A stretch of DNA of 64,000 nucleotides from Halochromatium roseum (GCF_016653315.1 NZ_NHSH01000061.1:186001-250000), one strand, 5' to 3'; positions 1 through 10,129 are shown, numbered from the stretch's first letter. The notes: a model not told the origin generated them from the letters alone. Numbers and translations are program-made.

Positions 1-370
1 ACATCCAATCAGTGCCAATTGGTCAGCTGGATCGACGGTTCCTGCCTTGCGATCTTAGGCCTTGCGGCAGGATACAGGTTCGTGAAGCAGAAGTCATGCC
101 TGAGTGCGCTACCAGGTAATTTTTGTGGCATGCTGCTCTGTCTGCCGGTGTCGAGCCACATACGATAAACCTGGCAGCACCTAAACCTGACAGAAACTGC
201 CATTGCTGACACTTAGCGTGGCAGCCTGCTGTCATCATCGGCCAGACACCAAGCTTGCTTGCTAACTGGCCGGGGTCACTGCTCGGCGGCGAAATCTCTC
301 ATGCACCAGCCAAAAGCTGAACCAAAACGCGCTATCCAACGCTCAGCATCCACGAGAACACGCGACCACT
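1..370. other. Leader region upstream of the PEP-CTERM/EPS operon, no gene seen
   Basis: No convincing coding sequence lies here; the short minus-strand frames have no family signal and no ribosome binding site. The stretch carries several TGACA or CTGACA words around 190-210, and a GG-N10-GC arrangement at 36-50 whose -24 half is poor, so no promoter is called. It probably contains the promoter of the operon that begins at 371. Confidence 0.4.
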
Positions 371-1792
371 ATGTTTGAAAGCTTCTATGGTCTGCGCACC
401 GATCCCTTTCGACTGACGCCTGACCACCACTTCTCCTTCAACCACGAGCAGTTCTCGCGAGCGAAGGCATACATCGACTATGCGCTGGTTCGTGGCGAGG
501 GCTTTGTGATGATCACGGGCAATCCTGGCACCGGCAAGACGACGTTGATCGCGGACCTACAGGCCCGACTTCTGACAACTGAGACCACGACTGCCACGAT
601 CAACTGCACCCAGTTAGATGCCGAAGCGCTGTTGTTTATTTGTGCCTACGAGTTTGGATTACAAGTCCAGTCAAACCAGAAGGCCGTCCTCCTGCGAGAG
701 TTGATGATTTTCTTCCGTCGCGAGCAGCAATCTAGCCGCCGCGTCCTCTTGATCATCGACGAAGCCCAGGATCTTTCGGTGCAAGCGCTTGAGGAGCTGA
801 GGCTCCTGACCAACCTACAAGGCGGCGGCCGACCACTGCTGCAGATCATCTTGCTCGGACAGACCTCACTTCGGGATCTCATCCGGCGACCAGAGATGCT
901 TCAGGTGCATCAAAGGATTGTCGCCGCGATGCATCTTCAACCGCTGAAGCCACAGGAAACTGTCGCTTATGTTCGCTACCGACTCGAGACTGCAGGATGG
1001 AGCGGTGACCCGGTCTTTGAGCCAGGCGTCGTGAGGGCCATCTATGCTTATAGTGAGGGAATACCGCGACTGATCAACCAGTATTGCAGTCGCCTGCTCC
1101 TGCGAGGCTTCAGCTTAGATCGGCATGAGCTGACCCAACATGACGCCCAAGAAGTTCTGCGCGAACTTCAAGAGGAAGGCCTAGTTGAGGTACCTCGCCT
1201 CGATGCTGATCAGGCAGAATCGACCTCTGACACCCCATGGTCTGAAATCGATAAAGGCCTCGCCGTTATCAAGCCCCCTAAGCCCCCCGAGCCTCCTGTA
1301 GCCCCGATCATTCAAGATAGCCAAACGCACCAAGAACCAGCAGCTCCGCTCACGCCCACGCTTGCACTAGAAACAGAATCCCCCGACATCAGCGAACAGC
1401 CAGAGGTTGGTTTCAAAGTGGAAACTGTTCCCGTCGAAGACGCAGCGCGCTATCTACGCTTCACTGCACAACCAACATCGACCCTCCCGAATGACGCACC
1501 GGCGGACACCGACACAAACGACCCCGAAACAACACTGTACGCCCCACATCAGAATCTAAACGCGGAACCACAAACTCCGCCATCAAAGCCGTTGCGCGTG
1601 ATTGTCATCGTGCTCATCATGATTGTGCTATTGACGACAAGTTTCTTGGGCGGCATGGTGATGACTGATGACGAATTACGCCAAAAAGTTATAACCGCTT
1701 CAGTATCGACTTACGAGATCGTTATAGCGTCAACCAGCGCAGCGATACAATCTCTACTAGAATGGTTAAAACAGATTAACCCCAACCTATAG
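371..1792 (+). CDS. XrtA/PEP-CTERM system-associated AAA ATPase (ExeA/GspA-like)
   Basis: First gene of the exopolysaccharide/exosortase cluster. The N-terminal ~280 residues form an ExeA-type AAA domain: an FYGLRxDPF start, Walker A GNPGTGKT at about residues 50-57, and Walker B LLIIDEAQD near 126-134. A proline- and threonine-rich linker follows, then one predicted membrane segment at about 408-430 and a short tail. Members of this family (TIGR03015-like) sit beside PrsK/PrsR and EPS export genes and are thought to energise or organise envelope assembly; the exact role is unknown. The ATG at 371 is kept because the family signature starts at residue 1. The gap to prsK is about 57 bp, so cotranscription is likely. 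Confidence 0.9.
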   Translation: MFESFYGLRTDPFRLTPDHHFSFNHEQFSRAKAYIDYALVRGEGFVMITGNPGTGKTTLIADLQARLLTTETTTATINCTQLDAEALLFICAYEFGLQVQSNQKAVLLRELMIFFRREQQSSRRVLLIIDEAQDLSVQALEELRLLTNLQGGGRPLLQIILLGQTSLRDLIRRPEMLQVHQRIVAAMHLQPLKPQETVAYVRYRLETAGWSGDPVFEPGVVRAIYAYSEGIPRLINQYCSRLLLRGFSLDRHELTQHDAQEVLRELQEEGLVEVPRLDADQAESTSDTPWSEIDKGLAVIKPPKPPEPPVAPIIQDSQTHQEPAAPLTPTLALETESPDISEQPEVGFKVETVPVEDAARYLRFTAQPTSTLPNDAPADTDTNDPETTLYAPHQNLNAEPQTPPSKPLRVIVIVLIMIVLLTTSFLGGMVMTDDELRQKVITASVSTYEIVIASTSAAIQSLLEWLKQINPNL

Positions 1793-1849
1793 CTGCTTAC
1801 TTCGTCAGTCATCAATCAGCTTAATGCTTGTAATCGCGAAGCCTGACTC

Positions 1850-3943
1850 ATGCTCAACGCTGCTACTTTTAGTTATCTATCAGCGCTTCTCGCTTCTAGC
1901 CTCTTATTTATACTTCTACTCACAGCCTGGCGGGGTCGGCTACAAGGCCTGCCCGCGATCATTGGCATTGGCAGCATCATCATCTGGGCTGCTATTTACT
2001 TCGCGGATACGGCTTGGGACGCCTTTCCAGAAGGTCTCGTTCCATACGCTACCTTGGCGCGCAATGCCGGTCTTTTTTTATTACTGACCTCGGCGCTTGC
2101 TTCGTCAATACCTAGAACAAAACGCATTTACTGGTACTCTGTACTCATTTCTATATTATCAGCAACGCTTGTTTTTGGCATCCTCCCACAAACGCTTCCC
2201 CTGCTTACAGCATTAATACCGCCAACATGGTCTCTTAAGCTTTTACCTTATTTCTGGCTCCTGCAGGCGGTCTTTGGCTTGCTACTGATTGAACAGGTTG
2301 TCCGCAACTATCCACAATCGCAACTCTGGTCGCTTAAACATCTTTGCCTTGGACTTGGCGTCATCTTTGCCTATGATCTATTTTTCTTCTCCGACTCCGT
2401 CCTATTGAATCGTGTCGACCTCGATTTCTTGAGTGCGCGTGGCTTTGTGACCGCGATTGCGATTCCGCTCATTGCCGTCTCAGTCGCCAGAAACCCTGCT
2501 TGGTCGCTTGACATACATGTTTCCAGAAGCGTTGTGTTTCATTCTGCGACGCTACTTGGATCAGGCCTCTACCTCATAGCCATGGCAGTTGCGGGTTATT
2601 ACATAAGAGCATCCTCCGGCGCCTGGGGCGCAACCTTACAAATTGTATTCCTTTTTGCTGCGGTCCTCTTCTTGATAACGCTGTTGTTTTCTGGTCACAT
2701 TAGGGCAAGATTGAAGATTCTTCTGAGCGAGCACTTTTTCAGTTTCAAATATGATTATCGCTCCGAATGGAGCCAATTCACTGAGAGTCTTGCCGCAACC
2801 AACGAAACGACACCAAAGGCCATCATTCATGCGTTAAGCGGTCTTGTTAAAAGCCCCGGCGGTTTTATGTGGATTAATAACGGAAGAGGTTCTTTTGAGT
2901 GCATTGAAAAACTCAAAGTTGACTCATTACCACTCCCAACTTTAAAAGATGACGATCCCTTAATCCAATTTATACGCAACACCGGCTGGATTGTTGATCT
3001 TTCAGAAATGCGCAGCCAACCGGAGGCTTACCCTGAAGTCGACGCTCCTAATTGGTCCCATGACTGGCCGGAACTATGGCTCATCATCCCTCTGTTTTTT
3101 CAAACAAATCTCATTGGCTGTGTCGCCCTCACGAGATCAGCTGTTATTCGTCATGTCAACTGGGAAGACCGCAGCTTACTAAAAACAGCCGGACTGCAAG
3201 CGGCAGGTATGCTCGCACAATTTCTCTCCGACCAAGCACTGATGAGCGCAAGGCAGTTTGAAGCCTTCAACCAGCTTGCTGCCTATGTTGCGCATGATCT
3301 GAAAAACCTGATCGCACAACAGTCACTGATTGTCACTAACGCGGAGCGACACAAAGACAATCCAGAATTTATCAACGATGTCATTCATACGGTCAAAAAC
3401 TCGGTTGAGCGCATGGAAAGACTGATGATTCAACTGCGCCATGGCAAGCGCGAAGAAGAATCGACTCGCTGCTCACTTGATTCAGCTGTGACCGAAGCAA
3501 TCTGTCGGCTCGGATCAACCCCACCAATCCCCAGCGCTGTCATCGTTGATCATGATCTTTTTATCCAGGCGGATGAGGAACGTCTCATTACATCGCTGGG
3601 ACATCTTCTCAAGAACGCGCGCGAGGCAACCTCAAGTAACGGCTCAGTTGACGTTGAAGTCTTGCGCAAGGATAACACTGCCATCATTCGGATCTCTGAC
3701 GACGGCGTAGGCATGTCACAAGACTTCATCAGAGAACGACTGTTCAAGCCCTTTGACTCAACCAAAGGACTGACCGGCATGGGCGTAGGGGCATTCGAGA
3801 GTCGTCAGTTTTTCTACGCACTGGGTGGTGAACTGACCGTGGATAGCAAGCCGGGTGCGGGATCAGTCTTCACCATCCACCTTCCGATGCTTGCCGAACC
3901 TGAAGTTGCTAATGCATTACCACAGACAGAGGATTGTGCATGA
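1850..3943 (+). CDS. prsK: PEP-CTERM system sensor histidine kinase PrsK
   Basis: A 697-residue membrane histidine kinase. The first ~290 residues contain repeated hydrophobic segments (multi-TM sensor). A GAF-like region follows, then a dimerisation/phosphoacceptor helix with VAHDLKN near residue 480, and a C-terminal HATPase domain with an N box (LLKNAREA) and DDGVGM and GMGVGAFES glycine motifs. Length and domain order match PrsK, the partner of PrsR in exosortase-associated EPS loci. It overlaps prsR by 4 bp (ATGA), so the two are translationally coupled. The inferred role is to sense an envelope signal and phosphorylate PrsR; the signal is unknown. Confidence 0.93.
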   Translation: MLNAATFSYLSALLASSLLFILLLTAWRGRLQGLPAIIGIGSIIIWAAIYFADTAWDAFPEGLVPYATLARNAGLFLLLTSALASSIPRTKRIYWYSVLISILSATLVFGILPQTLPLLTALIPPTWSLKLLPYFWLLQAVFGLLLIEQVVRNYPQSQLWSLKHLCLGLGVIFAYDLFFFSDSVLLNRVDLDFLSARGFVTAIAIPLIAVSVARNPAWSLDIHVSRSVVFHSATLLGSGLYLIAMAVAGYYIRASSGAWGATLQIVFLFAAVLFLITLLFSGHIRARLKILLSEHFFSFKYDYRSEWSQFTESLAATNETTPKAIIHALSGLVKSPGGFMWINNGRGSFECIEKLKVDSLPLPTLKDDDPLIQFIRNTGWIVDLSEMRSQPEAYPEVDAPNWSHDWPELWLIIPLFFQTNLIGCVALTRSAVIRHVNWEDRSLLKTAGLQAAGMLAQFLSDQALMSARQFEAFNQLAAYVAHDLKNLIAQQSLIVTNAERHKDNPEFINDVIHTVKNSVERMERLMIQLRHGKREEESTRCSLDSAVTEAICRLGSTPPIPSAVIVDHDLFIQADEERLITSLGHLLKNAREATSSNGSVDVEVLRKDNTAIIRISDDGVGMSQDFIRERLFKPFDSTKGLTGMGVGAFESRQFFYALGGELTVDSKPGAGSVFTIHLPMLAEPEVANALPQTEDCA

Positions 3944-5316
3944 GTCAACCCGCGCCGCATTTGTTGATTGTTGAAGATGACACTGGTCTGCAAAGCCAAT
4001 TACGGTGGTGTTTTGATGGCTATCGCGTGCTAATTGCTGGAAACCGAGCTGAAGCGCTCACCTATGTGCGCCAGCATAGGCCGAGCGTCGTCACGCTCGA
4101 TCTTGGCCTACCTCCAGATCCTGGCGGCGTGACTGAGGGTTTGGCTACCCTCAATGATATTCGAATGCTGGCACCAGAAACGAAAATCATTGTTGTCACC
4201 GGTAATGACGAACGAACAAATGCTGTCAATGCCATCGGCTTAGGGGCTTATGACTTCTATCTCAAACCAATCGACGCTGGAACCCTGCGTTTAGTGGTCG
4301 ACCGGGCTCAAGCCCTGTTCAACCTCGAAGCTGAAAATCGGATTTTCCAGGAGCAACACCGGTCCGAAACGCCGTTTGCCAACCTCATCACAAGTAGCGA
4401 GAATGTACTGTCACTTTGCCGAGAAGTCGAAAAAGTCGCAGATACTGACGCGAGAGTCCTGCTCATCGGAGAAACAGGCACAGGAAAGGAGTTATTTGCC
4501 CACGCCCTTCACGACCTCAGTCGACGCGTTGAAGCGCGATTTGTTGCCGTCAACTGCGCGGCAATTCCAGAACAGCTTCTCGAGAGCGAGCTGTTCGGTT
4601 ACGAAAAGGGCGCCTTCACAGGCGCTGTCCGCCAGACCCCCGGCAAGATAGAGCGCGCTGACGGCGGAACCTTTTTTCTGGATGAAATCGGTGACTTACC
4701 AATCTCACTTCAACCAAAGCTGCTCAGGTTTTTACAAGAGCGCGTTATTGAGAGAGTCGGCGGTCGCGAAGAAATCCCGGTCGATGTCCGGATCATCTCG
4801 GCAACCCACCAGGATCTGCAAGCGCTTGTCGCTAAAGGTAGTTTTCGGGAAGACCTCTACTATCGGCTTGGCGAGGTTGTGCTTCACCTTCCGCCTCTGC
4901 GGGAACGACCTGGAGACGCGATCGTACTCGCACGGGCATTCCTGAAACGCTACAATGCACTCTTTAGTAAGTCGCATCGCGGCTTCACACCGGATGCCGT
5001 CAACGCGATCGACCAGTATCCCTGGCCCGGAAATGTCAGAGAGATGGATAGCACGGTGAAGAAGGCTGTCGTTATGGCCGAAGGCCCGGTGATCTCAGCT
5101 AAGGACCTCGGGTTAGAGCGGGAAGCTTCGGAGACGCCAACGCTGTCTTTGACACTGCGGGAGGTTCGCAAGCAAGCAGAGACAACGGCCATTCGGAAGG
5201 CTCTTGCACAGGCTGACGGTAACCTGAGCCAGGCCGCTAGCCTTTTGGGAATTACCCGGCCAACACTGTATAAATTGCTCGAAAAATATGAGCTTAAGCC
5301 GAACGAGAGCCAGTAG
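3940..5316 (+). CDS. prsR: PEP-CTERM system sigma-54-dependent response regulator PrsR
   Basis: NtrC-type activator of about 458 residues. The N-terminal receiver domain has the phosphoacceptor Asp in VTLDLGLPP. The central AAA+ domain has Walker A GETGTGKE, the sigma-54-contacting GAFTGA loop and Walker B GGTFFLDEIG. The C-terminal Fis-type helix-turn-helix includes NLSQAASLLGITRPTLYKLL. The ATG at 3940 overlapping the prsK stop (ATGA) is preferred over an upstream TTG at 3934. In this family PrsR works with RpoN to switch on PEP-CTERM protein genes. Four sigma-54-type promoters and a set of 17-bp dyads elsewhere in this window are its likely targets (inference). Confidence 0.94.
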   Translation: MSQPAPHLLIVEDDTGLQSQLRWCFDGYRVLIAGNRAEALTYVRQHRPSVVTLDLGLPPDPGGVTEGLATLNDIRMLAPETKIIVVTGNDERTNAVNAIGLGAYDFYLKPIDAGTLRLVVDRAQALFNLEAENRIFQEQHRSETPFANLITSSENVLSLCREVEKVADTDARVLLIGETGTGKELFAHALHDLSRRVEARFVAVNCAAIPEQLLESELFGYEKGAFTGAVRQTPGKIERADGGTFFLDEIGDLPISLQPKLLRFLQERVIERVGGREEIPVDVRIISATHQDLQALVAKGSFREDLYYRLGEVVLHLPPLRERPGDAIVLARAFLKRYNALFSKSHRGFTPDAVNAIDQYPWPGNVREMDSTVKKAVVMAEGPVISAKDLGLEREASETPTLSLTLREVRKQAETTAIRKALAQADGNLSQAASLLGITRPTLYKLLEKYELKPNESQ

Positions 5317-5353
5317 CGAGACTCAGCATGTCGCACTCATCGGGAGATCAAAA

Positions 5354-6052
5354 GTGACCAACCACAACAAGACGACTTTGGGACCCCGATCGTCACTTGG
5401 GTTAGCAACAGCCATGATCGCACTCGCGGGTTTGTCGGGATGCGCCTTTGACAGCAAGTATCCGCCCGTGCCGCCGGATCAACGCTCCCTCAGCGCGCAG
5501 GAAAGTTATCTGTATGAGATTGCCCCTGGTGACGCTGTCAATATCTTTGTCTGGGCCTTCCCAGAACTCTCTGGCACTGTGCCCGTGCGGCCGGACGGTA
5601 TGCTAACAACGCCGCTGATAGAAGACATGCCCGCCAGCGGTAAGACCCCGTCTGAGTTGGCGCGTGACCTCGAAAAGGAATTGGCGCTATATGTTCGTTC
5701 GCCCATCGTCACAGTGATCGTCAATAATTTCGTCGGTCTACCTCAACAGCAGGTCAGGGTTGTCGGCGAGGCAATGGGAAGTTCTGGATCAGGTGGTCGT
5801 GGCGCTGGATCAGGCAGGGGGCCGGCAGCAGTACCCTTCAGAAAACACATGACATTGCTGGATCTCATGATTCAGGTGGGTGGCTTAACACCCTTTGCCG
5901 CTGGCAACAAGTCAGTATTAGTACGCTTTAACAACGGACAACCTGAGGAATATTCAGTTCGCATTGATGACCTCCTCCGGAAAGGCGACATGTCCGAGAA
6001 TGTCAGCCTTCTGCCTGGCGATATCCTTATCATACCCGAAGCCTGGTTCTAA
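5354..6052 (+). CDS. XrtA-system polysaccharide export lipoprotein (Wza/EpsE-like)
   Basis: Outer-membrane polysaccharide export protein. A signal peptide ends in the lipobox LSGC, followed by the Poly_export domain (YxIxPGDxxxI pattern with VWxxPELSG) and a SLBB-like half. A Gly/Ser-rich loop around 5780-5830 is an insertion between domains. An open frame reaches back to 5288 inside prsR. The GTG at 5354 is preferred because GGGAGA lies 6 bases upstream and it puts the charged n-region directly before the hydrophobic core. The product should form the outer-membrane channel for the polymer made with the downstream chain-length protein and kinase. Confidence 0.88.
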   Translation: MTNHNKTTLGPRSSLGLATAMIALAGLSGCAFDSKYPPVPPDQRSLSAQESYLYEIAPGDAVNIFVWAFPELSGTVPVRPDGMLTTPLIEDMPASGKTPSELARDLEKELALYVRSPIVTVIVNNFVGLPQQQVRVVGEAMGSSGSGGRGAGSGRGPAAVPFRKHMTLLDLMIQVGGLTPFAAGNKSVLVRFNNGQPEEYSVRIDDLLRKGDMSENVSLLPGDILIIPEAWF

Positions 6053-6110
6053 TCGCCGCAACTGAACTCACGACATCCATCACTCAGCTTAATTTTCAGG
6101 ATACTTCGCA

Positions 6111-7667
6111 TTGCTGCACGACCTCCTTGCAGAAATTTTTCAATACCTGAGAGGCGTATTGCGCTATCGCTGGGTAGCCCTCGGGCTCGCCTGGGTGATC
6201 GCCATTGCGGGTTGGGTCTATGTCTCAGCAATTCCAAACGAATATCGCGCTTCTGCTCGTTTATTCGTCGACACCCAAAGCGTATTGAGGCCACTTTTGA
6301 GAGGCCTCACCATCCAGCCTGATTTTGCCGAGCGGGTATCGCTGATGAGCAAAATGCTCCTGAGTCGGCCAAATCTGGAGAGGGCTATCCGCATGAGCGA
6401 CCTGGAGCTCACTGTCAATAGCCCCCGCGAAAAGGAAGAGCTACTGTCTCGGCTCAATACGAAAATCCGTATTAATGGCAACCGCAACGCTCCAATCTAT
6501 AATATCTCGTACGAAGATCAAGATCCCGAAAGTGCAACTCGCGTCGTTCAGGCTTTAGTGAACATTTTTATTGAAGAAGCCTTGGCGGGTGACCAAACAG
6601 CATCGACGACGGCGCAAAACTTTCTAGATCAGGAAATTGCAGCCTACGAGGCCGATCTTCGAGCATCTGAACTGCGCCTCGCAGACTTCAAGCGTAGGAA
6701 CGCCGGTTTACTTCCTGGAAATACTGGCTATTACGCAACCCTGGAAAGAGCTAGAGCTCAGCTCCGAGACGCTAGACTTGCATTAGAAGAGGCGATCCAA
6801 CGCAGAGATCAGCTTGTGCAGCAAATTCAAGCTGAAAACGAACGAGCTCGCGGAAACGCCGAAGCCCTAAATGACTCGTTGGCACTCGACCCGCAAGTCT
6901 CAGCGGCGCAGGCTCGACTCGATGATCTGCTGCTGCGTTACACTGAACGCCATCCTGACGTCCTCGAGTTGCAAAGACTGATCGCAGAGCTAAAACGTCG
7001 CTCTTCTCAACAGGCGAGAGCCAACGAAAATCAACCATCGAGTCTTGTTCAATCAACAACTGTTTACGGCAACTTACGGATCGCGCTGAATGAAGCAGAA
7101 GCTGACGTTGCATCACTTCAGGCGCGTGTTGACGAGTTTGAGAGCAGAGTCACCTCGCTTACAGAGAAAATCGACTCGATCCCAGAGATTGAGGCGGATC
7201 TCACGCAACTCACTCGAGAATACAACACGATTGCAAACCAACACTCTAAGCTACTTGAACGACGTGAATCAGCACGCCTATCTCAACAGGTGGAAAATTC
7301 AGTAGAGGGCATCAAATTCCGTGTAATTGACCCTCCTCTGGCGCCGAAGAAACCCTCTGCACCCAACCGCCTTTTGTTGGCTTTTGCTGTCTTGGTTGTC
7401 GCAATTGGCGGCGGTGCGGCAGCCGCGGTTGCGCTCGATCTGCTTCGCCCAATCTATGATGATCGACGTGTCCTTTATCGCACAACTGGATTGCCGGTTC
7501 TAGGTGTTGTCTCACTGATCCGAACGCCCCAAAAGCGCCGCCTTGAAAGAATTCTCTGGTTACCTTTCTTTCTACTCATCATGGGCTTAGTCATTGGATC
7601 GATGATTGTTGGCTCTGGATTAACTGCCGACTTCGTTTCAGAAGTTATTTCTCCAGTGATTATTTAA
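6111..7667 (+). CDS. XrtA-system chain length determinant (Wzz/EpsF-like)
   Basis: Inner-membrane polysaccharide co-polymerase of 518 residues. An N-terminal TM (about 22-40) precedes the Wzz domain with the ARLFVDTQSVLRPLLRG region. A long periplasmic coiled coil (about 160-390) follows, then a proline-rich PPLAPKKPSAPNR segment and C-terminal membrane helices. The start is a TTG at 6111 with CAGGAT 7 bases upstream; no ATG lies close to the first TM. It partners the tyrosine kinase 13 bp downstream, as in exosortase-associated EPS loci (TIGR03007-like). Confidence is high for the family and moderate for the rare start codon. Confidence 0.9.
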   Translation: MLHDLLAEIFQYLRGVLRYRWVALGLAWVIAIAGWVYVSAIPNEYRASARLFVDTQSVLRPLLRGLTIQPDFAERVSLMSKMLLSRPNLERAIRMSDLELTVNSPREKEELLSRLNTKIRINGNRNAPIYNISYEDQDPESATRVVQALVNIFIEEALAGDQTASTTAQNFLDQEIAAYEADLRASELRLADFKRRNAGLLPGNTGYYATLERARAQLRDARLALEEAIQRRDQLVQQIQAENERARGNAEALNDSLALDPQVSAAQARLDDLLLRYTERHPDVLELQRLIAELKRRSSQQARANENQPSSLVQSTTVYGNLRIALNEAEADVASLQARVDEFESRVTSLTEKIDSIPEIEADLTQLTREYNTIANQHSKLLERRESARLSQQVENSVEGIKFRVIDPPLAPKKPSAPNRLLLAFAVLVVAIGGGAAAAVALDLLRPIYDDRRVLYRTTGLPVLGVVSLIRTPQKRRLERILWLPFFLLIMGLVIGSMIVGSGLTADFVSEVISPVII

Positions 7668-7680
7668 ATTCCAGACCACT

Positions 7681-8622
7681 ATGAGTACCATTGAAAAAAG
7701 CCTTGAAAAACTCGCTGCCCAGCAGCGAGAGCGCCCGACCCTTACTGATCCGGTGGCGCAGCATCAGGAGACTTTAAAAAGGCCAGAAACTCGTTCTCCG
7801 CACATCCATACCAAATCGAGAACGGAAATTCATCATTTTCCCTGGAATGAACTCCGGAAACATGGCATTCTTACTCGCGATACTAAGCGCTCACAGCTCG
7901 CTGAAGAATACAGACAAATCAAGCGGCCGCTGTTGATGAATATTGACAAGAAGGGCGCTGATATTGTTGACAATGCCAATCTTATCTTAGTGACCAGCGC
8001 CCTACCCCGTGAAGGCAAGACCTTTAACGCCATAAACCTCGCGATGAGTATCGCCATGGAGCGCGATCGTACCGTACTCCTTATTGATGGTGACGTTGCC
8101 AAACCAACCGCCGCCAAACGCCTCGGCATCCAACAAGAGGCCGGGCTGCTAGACCTTGTCGACGACTCCAACACCAAGATTAACGATGTGCTGGTGAAAA
8201 CCGATTTGCCGAACCTTCGGGTTCTGCCATCTGGTCGGCCCCACGATCGAGCCACTGAGTTACTCGCGAGTGAGAAAATGGCACGGTTCATGTCCGAATT
8301 CTCAACGCGTTATCCAGACCGTGTCGTCATTTTTGACTCCCCTCCTCTATTATTGGCGAGCGAAACGGCTGTACTCAGCTCATGCGTCGGGCAGATCGTT
8401 ATGGTCGTTGCGGCTGAACAAACAAGTCGTCACACAGCAAACGAAGCCCTTGCTCTGCTCGATCCCGATAAGATCATTGGACTCCTACTCAATAAGTATC
8501 GGCCTAGCCTCGGCAATCGTTCCGGTTCAGGCTACGGTTACGGCTATGGCTACGGTTATGGACATGACCACCCAAGTCCAGATCCCGATATTGCCCAAAC
8601 CCCGCAACATCCAGCGGCTTAG
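7681..8622 (+). CDS. XrtA-system tyrosine autokinase (BY-kinase, CpsD-like)
   Basis: Cytoplasmic bacterial tyrosine kinase of 313 residues. Visible motifs are a Walker A-like SALPREGKT, Walker A' VLLIDGDVAKP and Walker B VVIFDSPPLL. The C-terminal tail has five Tyr-Gly pairs (nucleotides 8530-8559), the usual autophosphorylation cluster. These kinases act with Wzz-like proteins to control polymer length by cyclic autophosphorylation. The N-terminal ~100 residues are charged and linker-like. The TAG stop overlaps a GTG start of the next gene by one base. Confidence 0.9.
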   Translation: MSTIEKSLEKLAAQQRERPTLTDPVAQHQETLKRPETRSPHIHTKSRTEIHHFPWNELRKHGILTRDTKRSQLAEEYRQIKRPLLMNIDKKGADIVDNANLILVTSALPREGKTFNAINLAMSIAMERDRTVLLIDGDVAKPTAAKRLGIQQEAGLLDLVDDSNTKINDVLVKTDLPNLRVLPSGRPHDRATELLASEKMARFMSEFSTRYPDRVVIFDSPPLLLASETAVLSSCVGQIVMVVAAEQTSRHTANEALALLDPDKIIGLLLNKYRPSLGNRSGSGYGYGYGYGYGHDHPSPDPDIAQTPQHPAA

Positions 8623-10091
8623 TGGCAGCCCGATCGATCATGCACAGCTTCCCAATTTTCCATCGGTTCAGGACGACCTTTGTCGCGTTGTTCGCCTATA
8701 GTGGCATTGTAGGATCCTTCGCCTTCTGCAATGTGGCATCCGCGGCCGACTGGAATTTCTCGAAACAAGTGGCGTTAGACACAACCTTTAGTGACAATAT
8801 CAATCTCAGCGAGTCCAATAAAGAATCTGATGTTTTTGCTTCCCTGACCCCGGGCTTTGTCCTTCAAGGGACTGGGCGGCATCTTGACGTTAACCTCGCC
8901 TATGCTCCCCGACTTTTATATTATCTCTCTGAGTCAACTAATAACCGAGTCGATAATAATCTGCAAGCGAATGCTACAACACGGCTCTATGAAGACCGTT
9001 TATCGGTAGACTTCAGTGCCTCAGCCAGACAGACTTTCATCGATCCTTTCCAGGCGCGAGGCGATGCCGCCAACAATACGGACAATGTACAAACAACCTA
9101 TTCCTATGCTATTGCTCCACTGCTACGCACAAGTCTTGGCCGCTACGCAAATGCGTCACTAGGGCTTGAACAAAGTGGCATCTTTTACTCTGAGCAAGGG
9201 ACAGACAGTTACAGCTATGGCGCAAATTTTGAGCTGCGGTCTGACTCAAATTACTTTGGTCGCTTACTCTGGGGTCTGTTAGCGGAAACAGAACGAATTG
9301 AATACGATGAAGGTCACAATGAATTTTCGAGTTTTTCAGCTATTCTTGGATACCAACTGAGCCGCCGTCTCGCCGTAGACCTGTTCGCTGGTTATGAGAA
9401 TAATAGCTATGCATCTGCTAATGACACGCGCGGGTTTCTCTGGGGCGGCGGATTTTCCTGGACTCCAACGCCGCGCACATCGCTGCGTGCTGAGTTCGAG
9501 GAACACTACTTTGGGACCACATCTAGCGTCGAGTTTAGACACCGGCGGAGGCGCTCAGTATGGTCGGCGACTTATTCGAGAGAGCTAACAAGTGCTCGAA
9601 CTCAAGTTGATGCAATACCAGTCTTTAATTTTGAAACCCCCTTCGGCGACCCGACCATCCCAAATGTTACTCAGAATCAGATAATCGGAGTCGACAATGC
9701 GTTACCAAACTCGGATGTGTTCATTGCAGACCGCTTAAACGCAAGGTATGCGCTAGAAATGCGACGCGGCGTTTTGACGGCCAATGCTCGTTATGTCCAC
9801 CGTGATTTTAGTGGCTCTGATAATGACCAATCGGCCGTACAGCTTGGGGTTGACTATACCCACCAATTATCAGGTAAATTATCAGGCCTTGCTGCGTTGA
9901 ATTGGCGACAAACAGATCAATCAAGTTCGGTAATTTCAACTGATGCTGATCGTAACGAGCAACTAGCGCTGCGTACTGGCTTACGTAAAAATCTTAGCCA
10001 ACACTGGAATTTAGATTTTTCGTACCAACTTCAAAGCGGTGATGATTATACAGAAAATCGTGTCACATTCGGCATTGCTGCCGATTGGTAG
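8622..10091 (+). CDS. PEP-CTERM system-associated outer-membrane beta-barrel protein
   Basis: A 489-residue secreted protein with a signal peptide ending near NVASAADW. Alternating beta-strand segments rich in aromatic and polar residues continue to a terminal Trp (VTFGIAADW), typical of an outer-membrane barrel. It matches the TIGR03016-like family that sits beside exosortase EPS genes; the function is unproven, possibly a polymer export porin. Two starts are possible: GTG at 8622 overlapping the previous stop, or ATG at 8640 with a shorter n-region. Neither has a strong ribosome binding site, and translational coupling favours the first. Confidence 0.85.
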   Translation: MAARSIMHSFPIFHRFRTTFVALFAYSGIVGSFAFCNVASAADWNFSKQVALDTTFSDNINLSESNKESDVFASLTPGFVLQGTGRHLDVNLAYAPRLLYYLSESTNNRVDNNLQANATTRLYEDRLSVDFSASARQTFIDPFQARGDAANNTDNVQTTYSYAIAPLLRTSLGRYANASLGLEQSGIFYSEQGTDSYSYGANFELRSDSNYFGRLLWGLLAETERIEYDEGHNEFSSFSAILGYQLSRRLAVDLFAGYENNSYASANDTRGFLWGGGFSWTPTPRTSLRAEFEEHYFGTTSSVEFRHRRRRSVWSATYSRELTSARTQVDAIPVFNFETPFGDPTIPNVTQNQIIGVDNALPNSDVFIADRLNARYALEMRRGVLTANARYVHRDFSGSDNDQSAVQLGVDYTHQLSGKLSGLAALNWRQTDQSSSVISTDADRNEQLALRTGLRKNLSQHWNLDFSYQLQSGDDYTENRVTFGIAADW

Positions 10092-10129
10092 CCCTTGCGC
10101 TGCTGACAACAATAACCGAGTGTTATCAG

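Noticed and set aside
36-50. Sigma-54 promoter before the EPS operon
   Set aside because: GG-N10-GC spacing is present but the -24 half (CGGTTC) is poor and the site is more than 300 bp from the gene.
5288-5353. Upstream ATG for the export lipoprotein
   Set aside because: Lies inside prsR and lengthens the signal peptide abnormally; the GTG at 5354 has a ribosome binding site.
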